This document shows, one piece after another, positions 35,628-45,093 of a DNA stretch of 64,000 nucleotides. This DNA is from Tenacibaculum singaporense (GTDB taxonomy: Bacteria > Bacteroidota > Bacteroidia > Flavobacteriales > Flavobacteriaceae): positions 62,001 to 126,000 of the forward strand of contig NZ_CP032548.1 of NCBI RefSeq assembly GCF_003867015.1, read 5' to 3'. A model generated the notes under the pieces. The model saw only the letters and a program-made list of their open reading frames with translations. It was not told where the DNA came from and made no database searches. Position 1 is the first letter of the stretch, and every line of letters begins with the position of its first letter. The translations under genes were made by a program, and so were the position numbers.

Positions 35628-37091
35628 ATGCTAAAACAAAGTTTACATCAAAAATTACTTCAAAAATTATCTCCACAACAAATACAGTTGATGAAGTTAA
35701 TTCAATTGCCTACGCAAGCTTTTGAAGAGCGTTTGAAACAAGAAATTGAAGAAAATCCCGCATTAGATACTGGTAAAGACGAACCTGAAAATTTTGAGGA
35801 TACTTTAGCCAATGATGTTGATTATGACGATTCGGGCAATGAAAAAATAGATGCTGAAGATATAAACATTGATGAGTATTTAAGTGACGATGAATACCCT
35901 AGTTATAAAACGCAAACTAATAACTATTCTTCAGATGATGAAGATAAACAAGTTCCTTATGCGGCTGGTACTAGCTTTCATCAATCTTTAAAAAATCAAT
36001 TAAATACATTTAGAATTGATGAAGAAGAAAGGGCCATTGCTGAATTTTTAGTGGGCAGTATTGATGATAGCGGTTATATACGTAGAGATATTATAGATCT
36101 AGTTGACGACTTAGCTTTTACCCAAAATATTTTTACTACTGAGGAAAAAGTACAAAATGTTTTAATAAATGTTGTTCAAAAATTAGACCCTACTGGTGTA
36201 GGTGCTTTAAATTTAAAAGAGTGTTTAATTATTCAATTAAAAGCTAAATCTGAAAATGAAAGTAGAGCATTAGCAATAAGAATTTTAGAAGAAGCTTTTG
36301 ATCATTTTGTGAAAAAACACTACAAGAAACTTCTAGAAAAATTCAATATTTCTGAAGAACAATTAAAAGAGGTTATTAGCGAAATAAGCAAACTAAACCC
36401 AAAACCTGGAAGTTCATACGCTGGAAATAATAAAATAGCAGAACAAATAGTTCCTGATTTCTCAATTAAAATTATTGATGGGAACTTAGATTTAACTTTA
36501 AATGCTCGTAACGCTCCAGAATTGCATGTTTCTAGAGAATACAACAATATGTTAAAAGGGTATCAAGACTCTAAAGAGAAAACTAAATCTCAAAAAGATG
36601 CTGTACTCTTTATAAAGCAAAAATTAGATGCTGCAAAATGGTTTATTGATGCTATAAAACAGCGTCAGCAGACCCTTTTAGTAACAATGAATGCGATTAT
36701 GCATCGTCAAGAAGAATATTTTTTAACAGGTGATGAGCGTAAGTTAAAACCCATGATTTTAAAAGATATTGCTGACGAAATTGGTATGGATGTATCAACT
36801 GTTTCTCGTGTCGCTAGCAGCAAATATGTTTCTACTCCCTATGGTACAAAATTAATTAAGGAGTTCTTTTCTGAATCGATGAAAAACGACCAAGGAGAAG
36901 ATGTTTCAACTAGAGAAATTAAGAAAATTTTAGAAACAGTAATTACAGAGGAAGACAAACGAAAACCTCTTACCGATGAAAAATTATCTAAAATTTTAAA
37001 AGAAAAAGGATACCCCATCGCTAGAAGAACAGTTGCTAAGTATCGTGAACAATTAGACATTCCTGTCGCAAGATTACGTAAAGAAATTTAA
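35628..37091 (+). CDS. rpoN: RNA polymerase sigma-54 factor
   Basis: 487-residue sigma-54. It has region I (KLSPQQIQLMKLIQLP ... EIEENPAL), an acidic region II, the core-binding domain with a DPTGVGALNLKECL block, the HTH (LKDIADEIGMDVSTVSRV) and the C-terminal RpoN box ARRTVAKYR that reads the -24 element. ATG 35628 (MLKQSLHQKL) is the family start. The stop overlaps the next ATG (TAATG). Confidence 0.97.
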   Translation: MLKQSLHQKLLQKLSPQQIQLMKLIQLPTQAFEERLKQEIEENPALDTGKDEPENFEDTLANDVDYDDSGNEKIDAEDINIDEYLSDDEYPSYKTQTNNYSSDDEDKQVPYAAGTSFHQSLKNQLNTFRIDEEERAIAEFLVGSIDDSGYIRRDIIDLVDDLAFTQNIFTTEEKVQNVLINVVQKLDPTGVGALNLKECLIIQLKAKSENESRALAIRILEEAFDHFVKKHYKKLLEKFNISEEQLKEVISEISKLNPKPGSSYAGNNKIAEQIVPDFSIKIIDGNLDLTLNARNAPELHVSREYNNMLKGYQDSKEKTKSQKDAVLFIKQKLDAAKWFIDAIKQRQQTLLVTMNAIMHRQEEYFLTGDERKLKPMILKDIADEIGMDVSTVSRVASSKYVSTPYGTKLIKEFFSESMKNDQGEDVSTREIKKILETVITEEDKRKPLTDEKLSKILKEKGYPIARRTVAKYREQLDIPVARLRKEI

Positions 37092-37690
37092 TGCGCTGGC
37101 ATAAATTCATATCAACCATTCTTCATCCTATTGTAATGCCTACTATAGGGATTATATTGTATTTCTTGCTTTCACCAATAAGTTTAAACAGACAACAGCA
37201 ATACACAATATTAGCAATAGTTTTTGTTGCTACATACCTTATACCTATGCTTTTGCTAATTTTCTTAAAGTCTATTGGTTATATAAAGTCTTTTCGGGTA
37301 CATAGTATCAACGAAAGAAAATTTCCAATTTTCTTTATGATGACTTTATTTTTGATTTTAGGAAAAATGTTTGCTAGTATGAGTATTGTAAAAGACATTA
37401 GCTACCTCTTTTACGGAACTGTATTTGGTTTAGGTTTTATTTACTTGCTATTTCCTTTTAAAATTAAAGGAAGCCTCCATTTGTTATCCATGGGAGTTGC
37501 AGTTGGATATTTCTTATTATTTCAACAAATACAAGCTGTTTATGTTCTGCCAATTATTATAGCTTTTATTTTTTTAGCTGGTCTTCTTGCAAGCTCCAGA
37601 TTACATTTAAAAGCTCATAAAGTAAGAGAAGTATACTTAGGCTTTTTTATTGGCTTATTTAGCCCTTTTATTGCTTATTATGTATTATAG
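37091..37690 (+). CDS. Polytopic membrane protein, PAP2-like remnant
   Basis: 199 residues with about six membrane helices. The segment SRLHLKAHKVREVYLGF resembles the SRxxxxxHxxxDV motif of PAP2 phosphatases, but the catalytic Asp is missing and the first motif is weak (NERKFP). It overlaps the rpoN stop by 1 nt, so it is co-translated with sigma-54. The function is unknown; it converges with the barrel protein gene by 6 nt. Confidence 0.7.
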   Translation: MRWHKFISTILHPIVMPTIGIILYFLLSPISLNRQQQYTILAIVFVATYLIPMLLLIFLKSIGYIKSFRVHSINERKFPIFFMMTLFLILGKMFASMSIVKDISYLFYGTVFGLGFIYLLFPFKIKGSLHLLSMGVAVGYFLLFQQIQAVYVLPIIIAFIFLAGLLASSRLHLKAHKVREVYLGFFIGLFSPFIAYYVL

Positions 37691-38353
37691 TAAATAAAAG
37701 CTTAAGCCTAATTTAACTATTTTACTATCTATTGATTTTCCATTTAGAGTTACATTTTTAAACATAGGTGACAATCCGTAATATACATGGAAATTAAATG
37801 TACCATAACCTGCGGACAAAGTTAAGCCTGTTTGCCACTTATTGTATTTTTCAACATTAGAAAAACTAACTCTTCCTGTTGGTGAATCGTATCGAAAGCT
37901 ATTACTTATATTATAAGAGACTTTAAAACCCGCATAAAAACGCCAAAATGAATACGTGTTTGCATCTGAAGATCGCCATCTAAACTGAATAGGCATTTCT
38001 AAATTGTGAAGTTTTATTTTATTGGATGAAATGTCAGGATCAGTTTCATACTCTTTTACATTTCCTTCTAACACTTTTAATTCATGACTAAATGAGTCAT
38101 AGTTATATCCTAATCCTATAGCAATAGCTGTTTTCCCATTTCTATTAAAAGGTATATCTTTCATATAACCTGCTGCCAACCCATATGAGAAACCTGTCCT
38201 ACCTAATTCTTCAGGTTGATTATGTAATAAGTTATATGTAATATCAATATACAACTGATCTTCCCAATACTTATCACCCAACTGTAAAGAATCTTTCTGA
38301 CAAAAAACACTTAACGACAGAAAAGACATTAAAAAACTTACGATGTACTTCAT
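37685..38353 (-). CDS. Outer-membrane beta-barrel protein (PorT-like)
   Basis: 222-residue exported protein; a signal peptide ends near SVFCQ. Alternating aromatic/polar strands (AIAIGLGYNYDSF, FWRFYAGFKVSYNI, WQTGLTLSAGYG, FNFHVYYGLSP) and a C-terminal aromatic-Leu strand fit an eight-stranded barrel of the porin/PorT group. A terminator separates it from the exbD genes, which are transcribed in the same direction. Confidence 0.8.
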   Translation of the reverse strand: MKYIVSFLMSFLSLSVFCQKDSLQLGDKYWEDQLYIDITYNLLHNQPEELGRTGFSYGLAAGYMKDIPFNRNGKTAIAIGLGYNYDSFSHELKVLEGNVKEYETDPDISSNKIKLHNLEMPIQFRWRSSDANTYSFWRFYAGFKVSYNISNSFRYDSPTGRVSFSNVEKYNKWQTGLTLSAGYGTFNFHVYYGLSPMFKNVTLNGKSIDSKIVKLGLSFYLL

Positions 38354-38391
38354 AGATAATTATCTAACGATAAATATAGCTTTTTTTGTAT

Positions 38392-38423
38392 AAAAAAAGA
38401 GCAATCTAACGATTGCTCTTTTT
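38392..38423 (-). terminator. Intrinsic terminator after exbD2
   Basis: Reading minus: AAAAAGAGCAATC, loop GTTA, GATTGCTCTTTTTTT. It closes the exbB-exbD operon before the barrel gene. Confidence 0.88.
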
Positions 38424-38440
38424 GTTTTATTTAAAAGTAA

Positions 38441-38911
38441 TTACTTCTTAATAACATCTCCTTTGTGAGTAGATAAACTTAATTTAAGAGCGTTAACATC
38501 TCTTAACTTTTCACGAATATCGGCTAATGTACCTACACTCGATTCTCTATCTGCTTTTATTGAAGTTGTCATAAAAGGTACTTCTGCTTCAGAAACATTA
38601 TCTCTTTCAAGATAAATGAACGACGGTACTTCATCTGGTGTAGCTATTTTGTCGTTTAATTGTATTCTGTTATATCCTGTACCATACTTTGGGTCTTTAG
38701 CTTTACCAACATAAATTGTACTCACTAAACTTTTACGTTCAAGTTTTTTTACTTCGCTTGCACTTGGTAAACGAGGTGAATCAATTTGTAAATCTGTTTC
38801 TCTCATAGTAGTAGTTACCATGAAGAAGAATAATAACATAAAAACAATATCTGGTAAAGATGCCGTAGATACTGCTGGCAATCCTTTTTTCTTCTTTTTA
38901 AATTTAGACAT
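38441..38911 (-). CDS. exbD: ExbD/TolR-family proton-channel subunit 2
   Basis: 156-residue ExbD/TolR protein. One N-terminal membrane helix contains the proton-carrying Asp (LPDIVFMLLFFFMV), followed by a periplasmic domain. It is the second of two ExbD paralogues in the operon exbB-orf-exbD1-exbD2. It would energise an outer-membrane transporter through TonB encoded elsewhere, or a related motor. Confidence 0.92.
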   Translation of the reverse strand: MSKFKKKKKGLPAVSTASLPDIVFMLLFFFMVTTTMRETDLQIDSPRLPSASEVKKLERKSLVSTIYVGKAKDPKYGTGYNRIQLNDKIATPDEVPSFIYLERDNVSEAEVPFMTTSIKADRESSVGTLADIREKLRDVNALKLSLSTHKGDVIKK

Positions 38912-38928
38912 ACTCTATTGTTTTACTA

Positions 38929-39555
38929 TTATTGAACATTTGTTGGGTCTGTATCAGAAATAATTTGAGGGTAACTCGCCTTAATATCTTCAACTTTCTT
39001 TCTTAATGACTCATCTTTTCTTGCACTGTCTTTAAAAGCTTGTTCTAACTCAGTAAAGCTCATACCATATTTTTCTTGGCATAATCTGTTACGTAACTCT
39101 GTATAAGCTCTTAACAACTCATTTTGCACAGCCACATACGTACCATATTCAGTACCTCTATCACTTTCAACAGAGATTACTGCTTTAGTTGGATGATCTG
39201 ATGATTCAGGATCTTTATCACCTTTACAGTAATTACAAGTAGTTCCTGCTTCCATTCCTGGCATTGGGTTACCAATACCTCCACCGTTATCAATAAATTT
39301 AATAGCAGCATCCTTTAAGTCTTTCAACTCCATTGCCTGATCTTCAACTAAAAGTTGATTATTTCGGTTGATGCTAACTTGAAAAATATTTTTTTCTTTA
39401 ATGATTGGTGGCTTTACATCAGTTTTTTCAGCTAACTTTTTAGGGATACCTGAATCAACATCCATTGTAGTTGTTACAAGGAAAAAGATAAGTAGCAAGA
39501 AGGCAATATCTGCCATCGAACCTGCATTAATTTCTGGGTTTTCTCTTCTTGCCAT
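38929..39555 (-). CDS. exbD: ExbD/TolR-family subunit 1 with CxxC insertion
   Basis: 208 residues, longer than usual ExbD (~140). The helix SMADIAFLLLIFF holds the channel Asp16. Between the two periplasmic strands there is an insertion with GTTCNYCKGDKD (Cys107, Cys110) and a C-terminal helical tail that standard ExbD lacks. The CxxC pair lies in the periplasm and might be redox-active or bind a metal. It ends 17 nt before exbD2. Confidence 0.9.
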   Translation of the reverse strand: MARRENPEINAGSMADIAFLLLIFFLVTTTMDVDSGIPKKLAEKTDVKPPIIKEKNIFQVSINRNNQLLVEDQAMELKDLKDAAIKFIDNGGGIGNPMPGMEAGTTCNYCKGDKDPESSDHPTKAVISVESDRGTEYGTYVAVQNELLRAYTELRNRLCQEKYGMSFTELEQAFKDSARKDESLRKKVEDIKASYPQIISDTDPTNVQ

Positions 39556-39561
39556 ATTAAC

Positions 39562-39999
39562 TTACGATTTAACGATTCCTTTTAATAAATCCCAAACAAA
39601 GAATGCACCAGCTATTGCTCCTAGGATAACGCTGTATGTAATTCCTGTTCCTACCCATTTAGATGTACTTCCTTGAGCTGCTAATTCTCCTCCATCTGCT
39701 CCAATTACTTGTGCATCTGAAGACAAGAAATAAGATACAGCAAAAAGAACTGCTAATGCTAAAACACCTAATAATACCTTTTTTAATGCTGCAGGGTTTT
39801 TAAACATCCCCCACATTGAGGCTGCAACTGCTGTTACTACCACTCCAATCAACAACCAGTAAGAATAAGTTACTAAAGGAGAAACAGCACTTGATACTGC
39901 TTCTACATCTTCTTTATCTATTCTTGCTACATTTAAGAACAATGCAGCACCGATTAGTGAAATTGCAGCTACTAGTAATGTTAATATTTTACTATTCAT
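39562..39999 (-). CDS. Four-helix membrane protein of the exbBD operon
   Basis: 145 residues that I cannot assign to a named family. Four hydrophobic helices are seen (about 5-22, 43-65, 73-92, 117-140) with a Gly/Ala/Ser-rich periplasmic loop. It sits between exbB and exbD1 with gaps of 9 and 6 nt. This gene order suggests it is a part of the motor complex. Confidence 0.75.
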   Translation of the reverse strand: MNSKILTLLVAAISLIGAALFLNVARIDKEDVEAVSSAVSPLVTYSYWLLIGVVVTAVAASMWGMFKNPAALKKVLLGVLALAVLFAVSYFLSSDAQVIGADGGELAAQGSTSKWVGTGITYSVILGAIAGAFFVWDLLKGIVKS

Positions 40000-40008
40000 A
40001 TTGATTGA

Positions 40009-40722
40009 TTATTTTTTATACTTAGCTAATAAATCGATTAAAGAGATAGATGCGTCTTCCATGTTGTTAACGATACTATCAATCTTCGAAATAATGTAGT
40101 TATAGAAAATTTGTAAAATAATCGCTACGATAAGACCAAATACTGTTGTTAATAATGCAATTTTAATACCACCTGCTACTACCGCTGGAGAGATATCGTT
40201 TGCTACAGCAATTCTATCAAATGCATCAATCATACCAATTACAGTACCCATGAATCCTAACATTGGTGCTAATGCGATAAATAAAGATAACCAAGAAACG
40301 TTTTTCTCTAATAATCCCATTTGTACTCCACCGTATCCTACTACAGCTTTTTCAGCAGCATCTAATCCTTCATCAGCTCTTTCTAAACCTTGGTAAAAGA
40401 TAGAGGCAACAGGACCCTTTGTATTTCTACAAACTTCTTTAGCAGCTTCTACACCACCTGAACTTAATGCTTCGTCAACGCTAGCTACTAATTTTTTAGT
40501 ATTAGTTGTAGCCATGTTTAAATAAATAATTCTTTCAATTGCAATAGCTAAACCTAAAATTAAGGCTACCAATACAATTCCCATAAACTTAGGGTCTCCT
40601 TCAATAAAACGTTGCTTTAACTCTTGGTGAAAAGTTTTCTCAGCTTCTTGAGCATAAGTTGATTGAATAGCTCCTAAAAACATAAATCCTGTAATAGTTA
40701 GGATATTTACTACTTTTTTCAT
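40009..40722 (-). CDS. exbB: ExbB/TolQ/MotA-family proton channel protein
   Basis: 237 residues. A signal-like N-terminus (AIQSTYAQ) precedes the first channel helix (FMGIVLVALILGLAIAIERIIYL). The ExbB core NVSWLSLFIALAPMLGFMGTVIGMIDAFD, with the GT-GMI motif, and the ALLTTVFGLIVAI helix follow. It leads the exbB operon. The 252-nt upstream gap holds a possible -7 site (TAATTTTG, 40958-40951) that would give a long leader. Confidence 0.94.
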   Translation of the reverse strand: MKKVVNILTITGFMFLGAIQSTYAQEAEKTFHQELKQRFIEGDPKFMGIVLVALILGLAIAIERIIYLNMATTNTKKLVASVDEALSSGGVEAAKEVCRNTKGPVASIFYQGLERADEGLDAAEKAVVGYGGVQMGLLEKNVSWLSLFIALAPMLGFMGTVIGMIDAFDRIAVANDISPAVVAGGIKIALLTTVFGLIVAIILQIFYNYIISKIDSIVNNMEDASISLIDLLAKYKK

Positions 40723-40974
40723 TTTGTTATAATTAATTTTAAATAGTTAACGGGTTAAAAATACAAATTTTACTATGAATATCTTATTTTTTTACAAATA
40801 AGTAATTCTTTACTTGTACTTATTACGCTTTTAATTTTACAGAGTGGCAAGTAACAAAAAAATGTTGGTACATTAAAAAAAATCTATAGGATTTCTATTA
40901 ACCACACCTTTTTTAACTCTTTTCTATAGTATTTCAAGCAGTTACAAGCACAAAATTAACGATTTATTTACAAA

Positions 40975-42006
40975 CTAAGCCATTTCTCCTCTAAGTGGTG
41001 TTTGAAAATAATGCGTAAATTCTTCTTTTGAAAGCTTTTCTCCTAACAAATACATCATTTTGGCTATGGCTGTTTCTGTTGTAATATCCTTACCATCAAC
41101 AATACCAATTCGTTTTAATTCCGAACTTGTTTCATAATGTCCTAAAATTACACTTCCTCCTTTACATTGAGTTACATTAACAATATAAATTCCTTTATTT
41201 ACTGATTCTTCCAACAAATCAACAAACCATTTTTCAGTTGGTGCGTTTCCTGATCCGTAGGTCTCTAAAATAATTCCTTTTAAATCTGGAATATTCATAA
41301 AACTTCTCACTACAGACTCTGTTATACCAGGGAATAACTTTAAAATAACTACATGATTATCTAAATTCTTTCTCACTACTAAATCTTTCTTATTCTCCTC
41401 TGGCTTTAGTAGTAATGGGTAATTAAAATTTAAATGCACTCCACTTTCTGCTAGTGGTGGATAATTCATAGAAGCAAAAGCTTCGAATTGTTCAGCATTT
41501 ATTTTTGTAGTTCTGTTTGCTCTATATAATTTATATTCAAAATATAATCCTACTTCCTGAATCACTGGTTTGCCATTTTCATAGGCCGATGCAACTTGTA
41601 TAGATGTAATTAAATTTTCTTTAGCATCTGTGCGTAAATCTCCAATAGGTAATTGTGATCCCGTAAAAATCACAGGCTTTTGTAAATTTTCAAACATAAA
41701 GCTTATTGCTGACGATGTATACGACATGGTGTCTGAGCCTGTTAGCACTACAAATCCGTCAAACTTGTCATAATTATCGGAAATTATATCTGCTATTTGT
41801 ATGTAGTAATGTACACTCATGTTTGATGAATCAATTGGTTCATCAAACGATATCGTATTAATTTCGCAATTAAGCTGCTGTAATTCTGGGATTTTACTTG
41901 AGATTTGACTAAAATCAAACGCTTTTAGTGCGCCAGTATTATAGTCTTTAACCATACCAATAGTTCCGCCTGTGTAAACTATTAAAATTTTAGGTTGATT
42001 TGCCAT
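40975..42006 (-). CDS. ansA: Type I (cytoplasmic) L-asparaginase
   Basis: 343 residues hydrolysing asparagine to aspartate and ammonia. The first nucleophile motif IVYTGGTIGM (Thr14 region), the VVLTGSDTMSYT second motif (Thr/Asp) and the GSQLPIGDLRTDAKENL Lys are intact. No signal peptide is present. Confidence 0.95.
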   Translation of the reverse strand: MANQPKILIVYTGGTIGMVKDYNTGALKAFDFSQISSKIPELQQLNCEINTISFDEPIDSSNMSVHYYIQIADIISDNYDKFDGFVVLTGSDTMSYTSSAISFMFENLQKPVIFTGSQLPIGDLRTDAKENLITSIQVASAYENGKPVIQEVGLYFEYKLYRANRTTKINAEQFEAFASMNYPPLAESGVHLNFNYPLLLKPEENKKDLVVRKNLDNHVVILKLFPGITESVVRSFMNIPDLKGIILETYGSGNAPTEKWFVDLLEESVNKGIYIVNVTQCKGGSVILGHYETSSELKRIGIVDGKDITTETAIAKMMYLLGEKLSKEEFTHYFQTPLRGEMA

Positions 42007-42100
42007 TTTGACATTTTTTTATACCGTTAATAATTTGGAATAATTTATGTTGTAAATTTAACCAACAAAAATGATACAAAATTTTAAAACTATATAGATT

Positions 42101-42799
42101 ATGATAGGATTTTATATTCTAATTGGTATTATATCTCTTTTCAGTTGGTTAGTGAGTAATACGTTAAAAAGCAAGTTTAAAAAATACTCTCAAGTTCATT
42201 TACGAAACGGAATGAGTGGTGCAGAAATTGCACAAAAAATGCTAGCTGATCACGGTATTTACGATGTTCAGGTGATTTCTACACCTGGTAGGTTAACAGA
42301 TCATTATAATCCACAAAACAAAACTGTAAACTTAAGTGAAGCTGTGTACAACCAACGAAATGCTGCCGCAGCTGCTGTTGCTGCACACGAAGTTGGACAC
42401 GCTGTACAGCATGCTAGAGCTTATGAATATTTACAAATGCGATCTAAACTAGTGCCTATGGTAAGTATTACTTCTCGTTTTTCTCAATGGATGGTGATTG
42501 GTGGTATTGCTTTTGGTGCTGCTTCTGGTAGTACGGGTATTGGTTTTTATATAGCACTAGCTGGTTTAGCTTTTATGGCTTTAGGTACCATTTTTAGTTT
42601 TATAACTTTACCTGTTGAATATGATGCAAGTAATAGAGCCTTAGCTTGGTTAGAAAATAAAAACATGGTTACTCGTGAAGAACTAGCTGGATCTAAAGAC
42701 GCTTTAAAGTGGGCTGCAAGAACGTATTTAGTAGCTGCTCTAGGTTCTTTAGCAATGCTATTGTATTGGGCTTTACAAGTTTTAGGAAATAGGGATTAA
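42101..42799 (+). CDS. YugP-like zinc metallopeptidase, membrane-bound
   Basis: 232 residues of the neutral zinc metallopeptidase family. The zinc site AAHEVGHAVQHA lies after a first membrane helix; two more helices (IGGIAFGAASG..., LAGLAFMALGTIFSF) flank a VEYDASNRAL motif that gives the third ligand region. It is divergent from ansA and ends at a bidirectional terminator. Role: likely membrane protein turnover. Confidence 0.9.
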   Translation: MIGFYILIGIISLFSWLVSNTLKSKFKKYSQVHLRNGMSGAEIAQKMLADHGIYDVQVISTPGRLTDHYNPQNKTVNLSEAVYNQRNAAAAAVAAHEVGHAVQHARAYEYLQMRSKLVPMVSITSRFSQWMVIGGIAFGAASGSTGIGFYIALAGLAFMALGTIFSFITLPVEYDASNRALAWLENKNMVTREELAGSKDALKWAARTYLVAALGSLAMLLYWALQVLGNRD

Positions 42800-42838
42800 A
42801 ATTCAATGTAACAATTTGGAAATTTGATAATCTAATAT

Positions 42839-42875
42839 AAAATCCCCGTTTTGATTTCATCAAAACGGGGATTTT
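42839..42875. terminator. Bidirectional terminator between the YugP-like gene and lepA
   Basis: AAAATCCCCGTTTTGAT, loop TTC, ATCAAAACGGGGATTTT: a perfect 17-bp stem. A and T runs on both sides suit both strands. Confidence 0.95.
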
Positions 42876-42910
42876 ATATGTTCTTGTTTATCTATTCTAA
42901 TTTCTAAAAA

Positions 42911-44707
42911 CTAGTCATTCAACTTCAACACTGCCATAAACGCTTGCTGTGGAATTTCTACATTTCCTACTTGACGCATACGCTTTTTACCTTTTTTCTG
43001 CTTCTCTAATAATTTACGTTTACGAGAGATATCTCCTCCATAACATTTTGCAGTTACATCTTTACGTAAAGCTTTTACAGTTTCACGAGCAATAATTTTT
43101 GCTCCAATTGCTGCTTGAATAGGAATATCAAATTGTTGTCTTGGAATCAGTTCTTTTAACTTCTCACAAATACGTTTTCCTATTGAATACGCATTACTAT
43201 CGTGTAATAGAGCTGAAAGCGCATCAACTATTTGTCCATTAAGTAGCATATCTACACGAACTAACTTTGACTTTTGCATTCCTATTGGATGGTAATCGAA
43301 CGACGCATATCCTTTAGATACTGTTTTTAATCTATCGTAAAAATCAAAAACGATTTCTGCCAACGGCATATCAAAAATTAACTCCACTCGCTCAGGAGTT
43401 AAATAGGTTTGATTTACAATTTGTCCGCGTTTTTCAATACAAAGCGACATTACTTGTCCTACAAAATCGGCCTTTGTAATGATTGAAGCTTTGATAAATG
43501 GTTCTTCTACCCTATCTAACTTTGATGGGTCTGGTAAATCTGATGGGTTATTTACGATAATAACTTCATCAGGGTTTTTCTTTGTGAATGCATGGTAACT
43601 TACGTTAGGAACCGTAGTAATTACCGTCATATTAAATTCACGTTCTAGACGCTCTTGAATAATTTCCATGTGTAACATTCCTAAGAATCCACATCGGAAA
43701 CCAAAACCAAGTGCTGCTGAACTTTCTGGTTGAAAAACTAAGGAAGCATCATTTAATTGTAGCTTTTCCATTGAAGCACGTAGTTCCTCGTAATCTTCAG
43801 TATCTACAGGGTAAATTCCTGCGAATACCATTGGTTTTACATCTTCAAATCCTTCAATTCTATCAGTAGTTGGATTGGCAAAATCGGTAATAGTATCTCC
43901 TACTTTTACTTCCTTCGCTGCTTTAATTCCTGTAATTAAATAACCTACATCTCCAGTTTTAATTTCGTTTTTTACAACTTGGCTTAGTTTTAAAGTTCCT
44001 ACCTCATCGGCTCCATACTGTCTACCTGTAGCCATAAACTTTATTTGTTGATTCTTTTTAATAGAACCATCAATTACTCTAAAGTAGGTTTCAATTCCAC
44101 GATACGAATTGTATACTGAATCGAAAATCAATGCTTTTAAAGGTGCATCGGGATTTCCACTCGGTGCAGGAATTTTTTCAATAATTGCCTTTAAAATATT
44201 ATCTACTCCAAAACCAGTTTTTCCACTTGCGTGAATTACATCTTCTGGCTCACACCCTAATAAATCAACAATATCATCTGTTACTTCCTCTGGGTTTGCT
44301 GAAGGCAAATCTACTTTATTTAATACTGGAATAATTTCCAAATCATTTTCTAACGCTAGATATAAGTTAGAAATAGTTTGTGCTTGTATACTTTGTGCCG
44401 CATCTACAATTAGCAATGCTCCTTCACATGCTGCAATAGAGCGAGAAACTTCATAAGAAAAATCTACGTGACCTGGAGTGTCAATGAGATTTAATATATA
44501 ATCTTCACCTTCATAAACATAGTCCATCTGAATAGCGTGTGACTTAATGGTAATTCCACGTTCACGTTCTAAATCCATGTTATCAAGTAACTGATTTTGT
44601 TTTTCACGCTCAGTAACCGACCCTGTATAGTCTAACAATCTATCTGCAAGGGTACTTTTACCATGATCAATATGTGCAATTATGCAAAAATTTCTAATGT
44701 TCTTCAT
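42911..44707 (-). CDS. lepA: Elongation factor 4 (LepA)
   Basis: 598-residue translational GTPase. G1 is [11 protein letters not shown]3 DTPGHVDF, G4 NKVDLP, followed by the EF-G-like domains and the LepA-specific C-terminal domain ([24 protein letters not shown]). EF4 acts on stalled or mistranslocated ribosomes. The promoter is clear upstream. Confidence 0.98.
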   Translation of the reverse strand: MKNIRNFCIIAHIDHGKSTLADRLLDYTGSVTEREKQNQLLDNMDLERERGITIKSHAIQMDYVYEGEDYILNLIDTPGHVDFSYEVSRSIAACEGALLIVDAAQSIQAQTISNLYLALENDLEIIPVLNKVDLPSANPEEVTDDIVDLLGCEPEDVIHASGKTGFGVDNILKAIIEKIPAPSGNPDAPLKALIFDSVYNSYRGIETYFRVIDGSIKKNQQIKFMATGRQYGADEVGTLKLSQVVKNEIKTGDVGYLITGIKAAKEVKVGDTITDFANPTTDRIEGFEDVKPMVFAGIYPVDTEDYEELRASMEKLQLNDASLVFQPESSAALGFGFRCGFLGMLHMEIIQERLEREFNMTVITTVPNVSYHAFTKKNPDEVIIVNNPSDLPDPSKLDRVEEPFIKASIITKADFVGQVMSLCIEKRGQIVNQTYLTPERVELIFDMPLAEIVFDFYDRLKTVSKGYASFDYHPIGMQKSKLVRVDMLLNGQIVDALSALLHDSNAYSIGKRICEKLKELIPRQQFDIPIQAAIGAKIIARETVKALRKDVTAKCYGGDISRKRKLLEKQKKGKKRMRQVGNVEIPQQAFMAVLKLND

Positions 44708-44814
44708 TCAATATAAAGTTTCTCAAGCCATTTCTAGACATGTGACATAAAACTTTTATTAGCTCAATATCTAGAATGGATTCATTCGTCGTAATTCTAA
44801 CTACTTGTAATTTG

Positions 44815-44844
44815 CAAAGATACTTTATTTGCAGGCTACTACAA
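44815..44844 (-). promoter_or_regulatory. Promoter of lepA
   Basis: Minus strand: TTG (44844-44842), 19 nt, TATCTTTG (44822-44815). The start near 44808 gives a leader of about 100 nt. Confidence 0.75.
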
Positions 44845-44885
44845 ACAAAATAAATAGCGAAAATTAAACATCCTCTTTAACCTAT

Positions 44886-45083
44886 TTAACTAAGCACACC
44901 TCCACATATACCTAATCCAATTATCAAATACAAAACAGCCAGTATGTAAAATATTTTTGAAGCTGTTTTACTTTTTTTTCTAATAGCTGCTCCAATAACA
45001 GCTAGTAACACTGGTGGACCAAACATAATTAAGCCTATAATTACGAATAGACCTGAAAGGTCACCTACTTCTAAAAATACCAT
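44886..45083 (-). CDS. Small two-helix membrane protein
   Basis: 65 residues with two predicted membrane helices (LFVIIGLIMFGPPVLLAVIG and IFYILAVLYLIIGLGIC) joined by a basic loop (RKKSKTASK). It starts 10 nt after the radical SAM stop, so the two are probably co-transcribed. No known family is assigned; it may bind or anchor the radical SAM protein. The small size lowers certainty. Confidence 0.65.
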   Translation of the reverse strand: MVFLEVGDLSGLFVIIGLIMFGPPVLLAVIGAAIRKKSKTASKIFYILAVLYLIIGLGICGGVLS

Positions 45084-45093
45084 ATCCTTTTTC

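Noticed and set aside
40797..40824. Inverted repeat AATAAGTA ... TACTTATT upstream of exbB
   Set aside because: AT-only type arms in AT-rich DNA; such repeats are expected by chance, and no promoter context supports it.
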